Positions 41,101 through 54,882 of a stretch of DNA of 64,000 nt are shown in pieces. The position numbers and the translations under genes are program-made. Source of the stretch: Ascaris suum (lineage: Eukaryota; Nematoda; Chromadorea; Rhabditida; Ascarididae); contig CM024169.1 in NCBI GenBank assembly GCA_013433145.1, forward strand, positions 13,462,817 to 13,526,816, given 5' to 3'. The notes beneath the pieces are model-generated. The model saw only the letters and a program-made list of their open reading frames with translations, was not told the DNA's origin and made no database searches. The number at the start of each line of letters is the position of its first letter. Position 1 is the stretch's first letter.

Positions 41101-41970
41101 AGCCGATCATCTTCGAATTTTAAAGAGAAATTATATCTCTACTCTTTCCATCATAAAATTCTAAAGATCTTATGTATAAGATAAGCGTTGTTGCATGTAC
41201 ATCACTGCTATTTTAAGTGCATGCTTGATGTCAGTAAGACATCTTATCTGTACAGCATGTGGTATTGGTTCGATGTCGGCTTTTTTTCAAAACGATTCCG
41301 GCGTCGAGGTGAAACATTTCAGTGTTGTGTCTGTTTATTCGTTTATGCATACATGCGGTGTTGTATTCATATTTTGCTTATATAGGTGCGCGTTATATGC
41401 TAGTGCTTAGCTCCACCATCTCTTTCTGCACAATAGATCGTCGATGGTAATACAAGGGTCGCACAGATTCTAGAGTCCAATTCTAGAGTTCTAGAGTCCA
41501 ATATTCCTGCAAGAGTCCAATTGACAGAGTGGGCAGTTTCATTAGCGTCTTCAGACCTCAGAGGTGCGTGGTCTTGTCGTCGGCGTTGAGTGGAGCGTTT
41601 CCGCTTCGTTTCTGGATAGCAGGCATCTGTTTCTGTATTGTTTTTATATTTATTAAATAAAGATGCCACAGCTCCTTATTTAGGACTCAGTGGATATGAA
41701 AAAAAATCTAACGACTAAGGCAGAATATACAGGGGAGACTCATTTGTTGAACGAAAAGCTTTCCAACGAATCTTTTGGATACGGAGTTGAAATTTCAGAT
41801 ACATGGAGTCGATGTATGGCTACGAAGCTCGAGCACGCTATGAGACTTTACCGGAGTCGTTGCGAATCCTACGAGTAGTTAGTCAGAACGCCGTGACGTT
41901 ATTCTTGGGGCGTGTTGATCCTAACGAATCGGAAGCGCTACCGAAGGAATTCTTCAAAACCACCGAATGA
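6174..41970 (+). CDS. daf-12: DAF-12 nuclear hormone receptor, whole gene model (17 coding exons)
   Basis: Ligand-activated transcription factor of the nuclear receptor superfamily. In nematodes DAF-12 binds dafachronic acids and switches between reproductive growth and dauer or infective-larva arrest, acting in the nucleus. Exons: 6174-6236, 16973-17147, 21411-21529, 27000-27122, 27835-27924, 28420-28600, 29194-29270, 29635-29655, 29717-29833, 31109-31268, 33526-33750, 34340-34506, 35104-35178, 36340-36535, 37385-37547, 38642-38803, 41799-41970. All junction phases agree and the sum is 2286 bp, 761 residues. Zinc-finger cysteines are at residues 128, 131, 145, 148 and 164, 170, 180, 183, with P-box CESCKA. 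Residues about 507-761 form the ligand-binding domain. R572 (MRRLVK) and R606 (TMRGVTR) align with C. elegans R564 and R598, from memory. The C-terminal helix reads ALPKEFF. Exon 1 and the exon 9 donor are the weakest parts; the receptor identity is very secure. Confidence 0.93.
12430..12800. promoter_or_regulatory. GC-rich island in daf-12 intron 1
   Basis: About 370 bp with many CpG dinucleotides in otherwise AT-rich intron. Open frames run through it on both strands, including an ATG at 12586 that stays open to 12753. There is no recognisable domain. It could be an alternative promoter or first exon for a shorter receptor isoform, or an inserted element. It ends in a CACGTATACGCAC-like stretch. 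Confidence 0.25.
13234..13247. repeat. C14 homopolymer
   Basis: Fourteen consecutive C on the plus strand in intron 1; rare in an AT-rich window. Confidence 0.9.
14076..14155. repeat. (TA)n microsatellite, 80 bp
   Basis: An uninterrupted TA dinucleotide run of about 40 units in daf-12 intron 1. Confidence 0.97.
16973..17147 (+). CDS. daf-12: daf-12 exon 2 (N-terminal region)
   Basis: The acceptor is TTATTTTCAG and the donor is G|GTATGT. It encodes [16 protein letters not shown] followed by an Ala/Gly/Ser/Pro-rich stretch. The [14 protein letters not shown] block matches what I recall of the amino-terminal region of C. elegans DAF-12, so this exon is well supported even though it lies 10 kb from the DNA-binding exons. 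It ends in phase 1 and joins exon 3, completing a Gly codon. A T-run of more than 20 bases sits about 70 bp inside the following intron. Confidence 0.88.
20096..20158. repeat. (GA)n microsatellite
   Basis: About 41 bases of perfect GA repeats, then interrupted purine repeats up to 20158. The whole tract is purine on the daf-12 coding strand. Confidence 0.95.
20700..20756. repeat. TTTTGCAT-type minisatellite
   Basis: About seven imperfect tandem copies of a 7-8 bp unit, TTTTGCA(T), in daf-12 intron 2. The same heptamer is scattered elsewhere in the window. Confidence 0.85.
21411..21529 (+). CDS. daf-12: daf-12 exon 3 (N-terminal linker)
   Basis: The acceptor is ACATTTCAG and the donor is GTAAGC. 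It encodes [17 protein letters not shown]... through [11 protein letters not shown], a low-complexity acidic and Ser-rich linker that leads into the DNA-binding domain (A/B domain of the receptor). Phase enters at 2 and leaves at 0, joining exon 4 as ...[13 protein letters not shown]. It resembles the acidic/Ser linker that precedes RRRQKTC in C. elegans DAF-12. Confidence 0.88.
21530..26999 (+). other. daf-12 intron 3
   Basis: 5.5 kb, AT-rich, with no supported gene. A 97-codon minus-strand open frame at 22796-23089 lacks any domain I can name and has no in-frame partner. A small purine-rich/GC segment lies at 25080-25150. Confidence 0.5.
27000..27122 (+). CDS. daf-12: daf-12 exon 4 (first zinc finger)
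   Basis: This 41-codon exon has acceptor TTTATAG and donor GTTTGT. It reads [19 protein letters not shown]... through [16 protein letters not shown]. The four zinc-binding cysteines of finger I have spacing C-x2-C-x13-C-x2-C. The P-box CESCKA is the sequence-specific DNA contact helix and is the form found in DAF-12/NHR-8/NHR-48 receptors rather than in the estrogen or thyroid groups. This is the most conserved part of the gene. Confidence 0.97.
27123..28419 (+). other. daf-12 introns 4 and 5
   Basis: Intron 4 (27123-27834) holds several T runs. Intron 5 (27925-28419) starts with a weak GTTTTC donor and contains a GTCCACTTTTGGCCATTTTC-like unit present twice with changes at 28053-28096. No genes. 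Confidence 0.55.
27835..27924 (+). CDS. daf-12: daf-12 exon 5 (second zinc finger)
   Basis: Thirty codons read [19 protein letters not shown], then [11 protein letters not shown]. Finger II cysteine spacing is C-x5-C-x9-C-x2-C. The exon enters and leaves in phase 0. Its donor is ACG|GTTTTC, unusually weak compared with the GTAAG or GTATG donors elsewhere in the gene. The next exon restores VGMKKEWIL exactly as expected of DAF-12, so the junction is right despite the weak site. Confidence 0.97.
28420..28600 (+). CDS. daf-12: daf-12 exon 6 (C-terminal extension of DBD and hinge start)
   Basis: The acceptor is TCTTTATAG and the donor is GTAAGT. It encodes [23 protein letters not shown], the carboxy-terminal extension that helps bind DNA and carries basic nuclear-localisation residues. 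A Ser/Thr/Asn-rich hinge ([18 protein letters not shown]) follows. It ends in phase 1. The hinge here differs from the Pro/Gln-rich hinge of C. elegans. Confidence 0.95.
29194..29270 (+). CDS. daf-12: daf-12 exon 7 (hinge)
   Basis: The acceptor is GAATTTTAG and the donor is GTATGT. It encodes [25 protein letters not shown], part of the unstructured hinge between the DNA- and ligand-binding domains. Phase enters at 2 and leaves at 0. There is no independent domain; support comes from frame continuity, splice signals and Ser/Pro-rich composition like the hinge of family members. Confidence 0.82.
29635..29655 (+). CDS. daf-12: daf-12 exon 8 (21-bp microexon)
   Basis: Seven codons, MIDDKVK, are bounded by TTTTTTTAG and a strong AAG|GTAAGT donor, in phase 0 on both sides. 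The following intron is only 61 bp (29656-29716). Both flanking exons are also phase 0, so the microexon can be included or skipped without breaking the frame. Confidence 0.7.
29717..29833 (+). CDS. daf-12: daf-12 exon 9 (Ser/Pro-rich hinge)
   Basis: The acceptor is TTTTTCAG. It encodes [20 protein letters not shown]... through PHIDNNTDA, a Ser/Pro-rich hinge that is a plausible phosphorylation target. The donor chosen, GCG|GTCAGC at 29834, leaves phase 0 as needed for exon 10. It is a weak donor. If it is not used, the open frame continues to a TAA at 29924-29926, giving a receptor without a ligand-binding domain. Alternative phase-0 GT sites lie upstream within the exon. Confidence 0.72.
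29834..29926 (+). CDS. Possible read-through extension of daf-12 exon 9
   Basis: Beyond the weak GTCAGC donor, the exon 9 frame stays open for 30 codons ([20 protein letters not shown]...QDLLQ) to a TAA at 29924-29926. Translation of an unspliced transcript would give a receptor with DNA-binding domain and hinge but no ligand-binding domain. It is as likely to be chance open intron; only transcript data can decide. Confidence 0.2.
   Translation, partial: VSAFLPHCHENDRETFGKSFSSAALQDLLQ
31109..31268 (+). CDS. daf-12: daf-12 exon 10 (Gln/Ala-rich hinge)
   Basis: The acceptor is ATATATTTTTAG and the donor is G|GTGTGT. It encodes [20 protein letters not shown]... through [10 protein letters not shown]. 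The Gln/Ala tract is typical of the long DAF-12 hinge. It is conspicuously more GC-rich than flanking intron sequence. It ends in phase 1 and joins exon 11, completing a Gly codon. Confidence 0.87.
31269..33525 (+). other. daf-12 intron 10
   Basis: 2.3 kb. It contains repeated GGACACTTGCGC motifs (near 31802, 31981 and 32065), a tRNA B-box-like block, and a GC-richer stretch at 32770-33010 with a 65-codon open frame of unknown meaning. No homology recognised. Confidence 0.5.
31975..32090 (-). repeat. tRNA-like/SINE-like fragment (tentative)
   Basis: On the minus strand, CAAGTTCAAATCCCCC (31987-32010 region) resembles an RNA polymerase III B box and is followed by GTGGCGCAAGTGTCC. The latter motif recurs in partial form nearby. 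No A box at the right distance and no cloverleaf could be drawn, so a degraded tRNA-derived SINE is only a suggestion. Confidence 0.2.
33526..33750 (+). CDS. daf-12: daf-12 exon 11 (hinge with [12 protein letters not shown])
   Basis: The acceptor is TATTGGCAG and the donor is C|GTAAGC. It encodes [20 protein letters not shown]... through [10 protein letters not shown]. The [10 protein letters not shown] segment corresponds to the VLSTEEYKQLL block of C. elegans DAF-12. It ends in phase 1 and completes a Pro codon with exon 12. Confidence 0.92.
34340..34506 (+). CDS. daf-12: daf-12 exon 12 (hinge, pre-LBD)
   Basis: The acceptor is CGTTTGCAG and the donor is AAG|GTGAAT. It encodes [19 protein letters not shown]... 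through SEPEALK. It contains a predicted amphipathic helix ([16 protein letters not shown]) comparable in position to the EEMYKRMNMFYENCIQSAL helix upstream of the C. elegans ligand-binding domain. It leaves in phase 0. Confidence 0.92.
34631..34644 (+). repeat. G14 run in daf-12 intron 12
   Basis: Fourteen consecutive G on the transcribed-sense strand, preceded by T6. Confidence 0.9.
35104..35178 (+). CDS. daf-12: daf-12 exon 13 (start of ligand-binding domain)
   Basis: Twenty-five codons run from GCTTTCAG to GTAAGC, reading [20 protein letters not shown] then RALDI. The [13 protein letters not shown] block matches NYQLNAAELKALD of C. elegans DAF-12 and starts helix 1 of the ligand-binding domain. 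Phase 0 on both sides. Confidence 0.95.
35343..35368 (+). repeat. G-rich tract (G5-A-G13-A-G6) in daf-12 intron 13
   Basis: A nearly pure G block on the sense strand with four or more possible G-triplets, so a G-quadruplex is possible in DNA or pre-mRNA. Confidence 0.9.
36340..36535 (+). CDS. daf-12: daf-12 exon 14 (LBD helices 1-5)
   Basis: The acceptor is TTTGCAG and the donor is G|GTTACT. It encodes [15 protein letters not shown]... with [20 protein letters not shown] and DGKFALLKG. The nuclear-receptor signature around helices 3-5 ([15 protein letters not shown]) is intact, and R572 aligns with C. elegans R564, a residue tied to ligand response. It ends in phase 1. Confidence 0.97.
37385..37547 (+). 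CDS. daf-12: daf-12 exon 15 (LBD middle)
   Basis: The acceptor is TCATTTAG and the donor is AA|GTATGA. It encodes [19 protein letters not shown]... through QQKDGFLK. R606 in TMRGVTR corresponds to C. elegans R598, implicated in holding the acid group of dafachronic acid, so ligand binding is expected to be retained. It ends in phase 2, completing a Lys codon. Confidence 0.97.
38251..38266 (+). repeat. T10-G16 run in daf-12 intron 15
   Basis: Ten T followed by sixteen G on the sense strand; the third G-run within the ligand-binding-domain introns. Confidence 0.9.
38642..38803 (+). CDS. daf-12: daf-12 exon 16 (LBD helices 8-10)
   Basis: The acceptor is TTCTTTTAG and the donor is CG|GTACGA. 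It encodes [18 protein letters not shown]... through [10 protein letters not shown]. The open frame continues past the donor to a TGA at 38874, but that tail lacks helices 10/11-12. Splicing to 41799 restores the expected HRYMESMYG continuation. Confidence 0.95.
38804..41798 (+). other. daf-12 intron 16 (3.0 kb) with GC-rich island
   Basis: Separates the last two coding exons. Its middle (about 39500-40560) is markedly richer in G+C and CpG than other introns. It holds overlapping open frames on both strands (for example 39533-39922, 40129-40479 and 40312-40554) without any domain I recognise. Repeated TTCTAGAGTCCAAT motifs lie at 41466-41512. Confidence 0.5.
39664..39799. repeat. 53-bp tandem repeat, about 2.6 copies
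   Basis: The unit starts CCTCATTCTGG/CCTCGTTCTGG at 39664, 39717 and 39770, then TTTTTCATCACCTGGGCAAA and a CTTCCTGCGGTCACTTC tail. The spacing is exactly 53 bp. It lies at the edge of the GC-rich island in the last daf-12 intron. Confidence 0.85.
41799..41970 (+). CDS. daf-12: daf-12 exon 17 (terminal exon, helices 10/11-12, AF-2)
   Basis: The acceptor is GAAATTTCAG, and the exon begins with the last base of an Arg codon. It encodes [20 protein letters not shown]... [14 protein letters not shown]... [11 protein letters not shown], stopping at TGA 41968-41970. This is the terminal helix pair plus the AF-2 coactivator helix (compare ELPGEFFKIK in C. elegans). It lies 3.0 kb from exon 16 and is easily missed, because the ORF entering it from upstream is in another frame. 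Confidence 0.95.
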
Positions 41971-42210
41971 CAGCGATGATAGTTGATTGACGTGCTCTTT
42001 TTGGGAGCGTTGCTCTCGGTTGCCCGTCTTCAGAATGCCTCTTGCGGTATGCCACAGCGCACTTCTGCGTCCGACGTCAAAATATTGCAGCTCTTTTTCC
42101 CTTTCTTTCGAAATAGCTTCAACTACTTTGTTATCTCTTCATTCTGTTTTGTTATATTTATAAGGTTTTTCTCTGTTCTTCGCTTTTTTTTCAGTAATAA
42201 ATAAACATAA
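41971..42210 (+). terminator. daf-12 3' UTR with poly(A) signals
   Basis: Two overlapping AATAAA hexamers at 42196-42201 and 42200-42205 lie 226 bp after the stop codon, preceded by a T-rich tract. They are the first canonical signals after the stop and fit a short nematode 3' UTR. Confidence 0.55.
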
Positions 42211-44640
42211 TCGCATAAATATTTGCAAAACTACCTTACCCGACCAGGAAGGTAGTATTTCATTGTCTATCGAAGGTTTATTTCGTAGAAAGTAGAAGGA
42301 TACTATTGAATTGTATATTCATAGAAACTGTACAGAAACAATTAGACAAATGAATATATGTTAATCGCTTATAAACGAATTTTTCTTCATATAATTTCTT
42401 GTTTTCTTTTTCATTTTTTCTTTTGAATTTCACGAGAAATTTTCGAATTAGTTTTATTGCTAAGTTGGGCGAGATTATATTTTTGCCTTGTGTTTATTAT
42501 TCGGTTCCAAATATCGGATATATAAGAGTTTTATTCATTTCTTCTTCATACAGCTTTCACTGTCTTTTCTCGCCGTGAACCGTTGACTCTTTCCCGGTGT
42601 TGTTGTTGTTGTTTTAACACAAAAGAAACGGTGTTCCTTTCAGTCTATTTGTGCTTCTTGCTCTACCGTTCTCGTTGAATGTAAAATGCGTTCGTGTGCA
42701 AACCGTGCAAATTGTTTTTAAAGCAATGGAAGATCGGTTTTTTTTTTCTTTTCTTTTCTTTTTAATACAACTCTAGATATAGTTCCTCTCTTTCGCTAAT
42801 GTCGCTAAAAATTTAGAACGCCATTTTGTGGCTGTATTTCCTTGTTCGCCTACTTGAGCGTCATACTTCGCTGTATTTCCTTCGTTGTCGTCATCGTTGT
42901 AAGGTTTTTTGTTTTTCAATTTCTTGCTATCGTTATGCGACCATGATTTTTCAATGAAATAATGTGCATAATTGTCTCCAAAATTAGTATAAGATATCTA
43001 TGCAGTAGGCGGAATTGAACTTGCGATGAATTATTACCGATGTGCTGCTTTATCGGATGAGCTAATCGGAAGTAGTTGTAAGTGAATGGAAGACGTGGTC
43101 GTATAATGTGAATTGGTTGGAATTGATTTGTTGTGTTTTGTGCTTGTTTTCGGATAGCCCAATTACATAGACGGTCTTCTTCTGTGGTTGGTTTATGTTA
43201 TCTCACTCTCACAGCAATCGCTACCTCGTGCTTTGTCGTGTGTTTTGTTTTTCTTCTATTCAAAAATCATACTCTGCTAGGGAACAGCCAAGCATTTCCT
43301 CAATCCTAAAATCACTTGCTTGAACTCGTTGGTTTCAGTCGTTATTTTATCCGGAAATTTGGGTAATAACTTTACGACCGATTTAGATGCTATTGTTCGA
43401 AAGATCAGTTGGAGCTTTGACGATTATATAGCACAGATAGATTCCTTGCCGTTGAAGAGTTTAGTTTAGCAATAAACGTATGAGAATGGAAAAGGTTATA
43501 AAAGGTGAAAAGAAGAGGAGTACATTTGACGGGGATTTGCAATGGTTGTTCACCTTGTCAATATTAACGCTTGAATTTGCCCTCGTTTTTGAAACCTCAT
43601 TTCGTCTGCGTGTATCTTTTTTTTTTGGGCAATTTCAGGTGAAGATTCTTTAGTTCGTTTTGAATATCATCACACTATTGTTTGGGACATCTCTCGCGAA
43701 ACCAAACGGCGTTTTGCCTGAAAACACCTCATTTTCTTTTGTTTGTTTTTTTCAATTTAGAATTTTTTTGCATATGTTTTTTTTAATTCAAGCATATAAT
43801 TTTTATGTAAATTGCAAAAGACGACCACACATGTTTTTATTTAATGAACATCCCGCGACGAAACTATTTCGGTGGTGTCATTCGGGAAGGCGGCATTGTT
43901 TTCATTGAATAATTTCATCGAAACGTTTTTCGCATCTTTCACTAAATACTCCTCATAAAAGTTGTTGTTGCTGTTATTTTAGTGTTCGAAATTATAGTGT
44001 ATAATGCGGGCGCGAATTTAAATTAACATTTGTGTGGGTTTCGCTTCTCCGATTACATTTACTCTTTAAAGGCTGCTGTTGGAATTTTGCTTCTTGGAAC
44101 GCCGATACAGAATTTCAGATGCCATTTCGATTGATAGATCATTTCAGTAAGCTCTTTAGGATGCACTTATTTTCATTCATAATCATATTTCTCATTGATA
44201 CTAAATTTATTATTGTGCATATTTGAAAAATTACTAGTATTAGCAATTTTTTTTTTTTCAATGGGCAGCCTTTAAATTTAAATCTAAGAAAGCTTCTTTA
44301 GCGAGAGCATTTTATTAGTGCAACGAAAAGTTGCTACACAACGACACTTTTTTTGATATTATGCGAAGATTGTACCTCTCGAGGGGCATTGTTTTTTGTT
44401 GTCTGCGAGTCGTCTGTGAGCTCTAAACGATTCGTCGTTCTCTCGGAAAACACCTCTTTTCAATTTCCTACTCCTCTTTTAGTGTTCTCATTCGAAGTGG
44501 ATTTGCATATGCGAATGCGCAGTGTAATTGTATCTTCAGCAGTGTGGTCAAGGTAAATTTTATCGAATTTACTCGTTTATACATTATAATATTATTCAAA
44601 CGACATCGTACTAAACGAAAAGGCTTCATTGCAGCATTTC
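42211..44640. other. Intergenic region, no supported gene
   Basis: AT-rich with T runs and a GTT microsatellite (42598-42612). Small open frames have no recognisable domains. The one structured item is the tRNA-like fossil listed separately. Confidence 0.5.
43003..43076 (-). pseudogene. Degenerate tRNA-like sequence
   Basis: Read on the minus strand, TTAGCTCATCCGATAAAGCA resembles a tRNA A box (D arm) and GCAAGTTCAATTCCGCC a B box (T arm), at roughly tRNA spacing. The T stem (GCAAG against CCGCC) and the acceptor ends do not pair properly, and no clean anticodon stem can be drawn. It is therefore a decayed tRNA or the head of a tRNA-derived SINE rather than a working gene. Confidence 0.35.
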
Positions 44641-45350
44641 CATTTACCGTCGTTGCCTTGAATAGATCCTTTTATATGATCTCATAACTCGATTTCTGAA
44701 CGTATTTTTGTTGGATTTCGATGCTTTAAGTGGAGATCGGGTGCAGTTTCTGGTGGCAGTCGCGTAATCAGAAGGAATGGGAAGGGTGTGGTCGAGGCAA
44801 TAGAGGGCATTCATTGTTGCATAGGCGAATGGAAGGTTGAGGTTTCTGTAAAGCGTAAAGAAGGCCACTGATGGATCGATGACATTACGTCCACGAACAC
44901 CTGCATTTTGAAACCAGGTAAGAATACGAAGTTGGGAAGCCGTAGCAGATAATAATGGAGACGAAATTTTGCGAGTTGTAGGACTCTGCCAATTCTACAA
45001 ACCAATGATGATGGTGGCTAAAAGGATGCACATCGTTCAGGTCACTACCATATTTCTTATCAGAGATTTTCTAGCAAATGTCTGGAGGTTGGTATCTAGG
45101 AAAGTTTGCCATTCCTGAGCAACATCGATAGCGTCGATGTATTTGCATTCTGAGAAGTGTCGAAGGCATCACCAGGTTTCTTTTGCAGGTCTCACTGAAA
45201 ATGACCGTGTGGAAAATACGGAACCGTCCTCTGTCCCTGAGTACTCCAATCTGCCACTTGCTGACAAGGTTGAAAATCCTGAAACTTCTGAAGGATGTTT
45301 CCGTATTTCCCCATTCAGCGGGCTCACTGAAAAGGTTTGAAGTTTCTGTG
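44640..45350 (-). pseudogene. Possible ABC transporter (ABCC-like) membrane-domain remnant
   Basis: Minus-strand fragments in more than one frame, with internal stops. One piece contains KYIDAIDV, recalling the FSKDIDxID motif of ABCC transmembrane domains. Downstream, GRNVIDPSVAFFTLYRNLNL then PFAYATMN recalls the xDPxVAFxxLxLFNxLRxPxxMLP pattern near the end of the same domain. Order and spacing fit, but identity is low and no nucleotide-binding motifs (Walker A, signature) are seen. A decayed copy is the best guess; chance similarity is possible. Confidence 0.25.
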
Positions 45351-46500
45351 GGGTGCTAGGAACGCATTAATTTACCGATACCATTTTATTCCCTCGAACA
45401 CAACAACACAGTCATTTGCAATTGTGATTTATTCGACGAAACGAGGGTCGGAGCTTGCGAGCAGTTAAGGACGCAATTTTGGAGCTGTCATAAGTCCATG
45501 TCGTGAGACAGAAAAGAATGAAAATTTTTTTAACAGTGAAGGAAACTGATGTCTCAAGAATCAACGAAAGAGAATGCACAAGACAAGTGAAATTCGGAAG
45601 ATGCAAAGTGTCCATTGCTAACGATGATTAAGTTGCCGTCAACGAGTGCAAATTCTGACTATGAAACTAGAGATGCAGTTATAGGATTTTTGCAATGTGC
45701 GATTCTGCTGGTTCGAAGCGGCTAAGAATGATCAAGTAATTTCCACTAGTTTATTCGTCGGCTCAATATGAGCAGATTTCATTCGTCAATTCTCGTTTCG
45801 ATTCAACGTGGCTCACTATGGCCCGGTAATTTTCACTACCTCATTATCCCAATGATTTTCTGCTAGCTTATCGTTCTCATTAGTATGGTTTATTTATTTG
45901 ATAAACGAACGAAAGGCATTAAATGCACATATTTCGTTTTGAACTGTGTGAAGTGGGCCGTATAAATATGGCTATTGCGAATCTTATTATTAAAAGGATG
46001 GATAGGGCAAATCAAAGAGTTTGCTTGAAAGCAACGAGTGAGGAGACTTGTACTATGGTCAGTTGGCAATAGAATAGCCGACAAGAAAATAGTTGCAGCA
46101 TATTTGCGAACGACGAATGAATGGAGATTTGTTGCGAAGTGGACGATTTGACATTATATAGTTAACTCAGATAAACAGAGACATTCGTATCAAAGAAGGC
46201 ATGGAGCATCACCAAGAGGTGGTAGCTGAGATGCTTCAGCCGGCATAATTCTGAAATTTATATTCACACTGCAACACATCTAATTTTATAGGATAATGAT
46301 AGATGCCACAAAAAATGTTCCCCTCTTGTATGAAGCTGATATTTTGAGCACCATGAAGTCTATTGAAGAATATTAGTCTCGTGCAAGTGAAGTTTTTGTG
46401 TCATTCAGAGTTTTATGCTTCTATTTTGTCACATCCTCTGAGGCATGTTTGATTACTGCTCAAGATTTCAATTAAACAAGGCATTCTCTCAAATTAGGTA
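45351..46500. other. Intergenic, no supported gene
   Basis: Short minus-strand open frames at 45412-45615 and 45890-46084 lack recognisable domains. The related phrases GATTTCATTCGTC, TTTTCACTACCTCATT and TTTCCACTAG recur around 45730-45860. Confidence 0.45.
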
Positions 46501-47240
46501 GGCGCTTGAATCTCTTATCGAATTAAAAGTCAAACCCATGCTTGTTTAAGCAAATCTTGTCCTAAAATTGTGACCTCAATCCCAAATGAATTAGAGGTGA
46601 ATGGATAAACTTCTGGTTAATGAAGGAATCGTATTCCTAGTTCCATAAAAAAGCAAACCTTTTCTCATTAAAGACGTAAGACTTTGCTTATTCGAAGATC
46701 TCAGTTAAAATTTGATCAAAATATTCAAATTCGATAACCACTTAGAACCCCCAAGTCAGCTAACGCTCATGTCGAAGAACGCTCCAAACACGTCAACAGT
46801 CCAGGTCGGTCAGTGGTGTCAATCCCTGACTAAGAAGGCATTCAAGCACATGTCTAAGACTAAGCTGCGGCCTATTTTCGCTGAATAATCTCAGCCTATA
46901 ATTGTTCGGATGCCCAACTGTGTTTAATTGTGGCCTTAAGTTTCCATAAAACAAGTGCCCTTAGTTCGTTAGATGCAAAGATCTACCTCCAACCGAAAAG
47001 CTAGGCCTTGCCTGCCGTAAAGAGTGGAAATTTATAGCTGTTCAAGTACTTTATTGCTTCCAGACTCTCATATGAGTGTATCGCTTAATACCTCAAACCC
47101 ATTCAAGCTAAGCAATGGTTAGCTTCTCTCAAATTGATTTCAACGAAGGCTTAAATCGTCGATTTATGCGAGACGCATATTCTCCACAACCCCAAGACAG
47201 CAAAACCTACTCAATCACAATGTAGTTATGGTCGTTTCCT
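46500..47240 (+). pseudogene. Possible retroelement reverse-transcriptase remnant
   Basis: A faint resemblance to the Ty3/gypsy RT start: MDKLLVNEGIVFLV (46599-46640) compares with the xELDRLxxEGIIxPV segment, and SSLDAKIYLQ (about 46955) with FSKIDLxxAYLQ. Many stops and frameshifts intervene, and a second FSQIDF-like piece sits at about 47125 at the wrong spacing. It could be two overlapping remnants or coincidence. Confidence 0.2.
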
Positions 47241-54756
<7,516 letters not shown>

Positions 54757-54882
54757 ATGGGTAACGATTCAAGAACAATTGTTGTACCCAAGAGTAGTGG
54801 CTATAAGACCATCGAAACAAATTGCCCAATGAATGAACCACCGGCCGACTTGAGTGGAGTGAAAAATAAGACTCTTCGAGAG
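54757..54882 (+). CDS. SLC35F-like exon 1 (cytosolic N terminus)
   Basis: A TGTTTTCAG acceptor at 54749 is followed seven bases later by ATG GGT AAC..., which opens 42 codons (MGNDSRTIVVPKSSGYKTIE... SGVKNKTLRE) and ends at a GTGTGC donor in phase 0. The hydrophilic stretch before the first membrane segment fits an N-terminal tail. The acceptor so close to the ATG could be a spliced-leader trans-splice site. An upstream coding exon in the same frame cannot be excluded. Confidence 0.65.

Noticed and set aside
43003..43076. Functional tRNA gene
   Set aside because: A- and B-box resemblance only; T stem and acceptor stem do not pair, so listed as a pseudogene at best.
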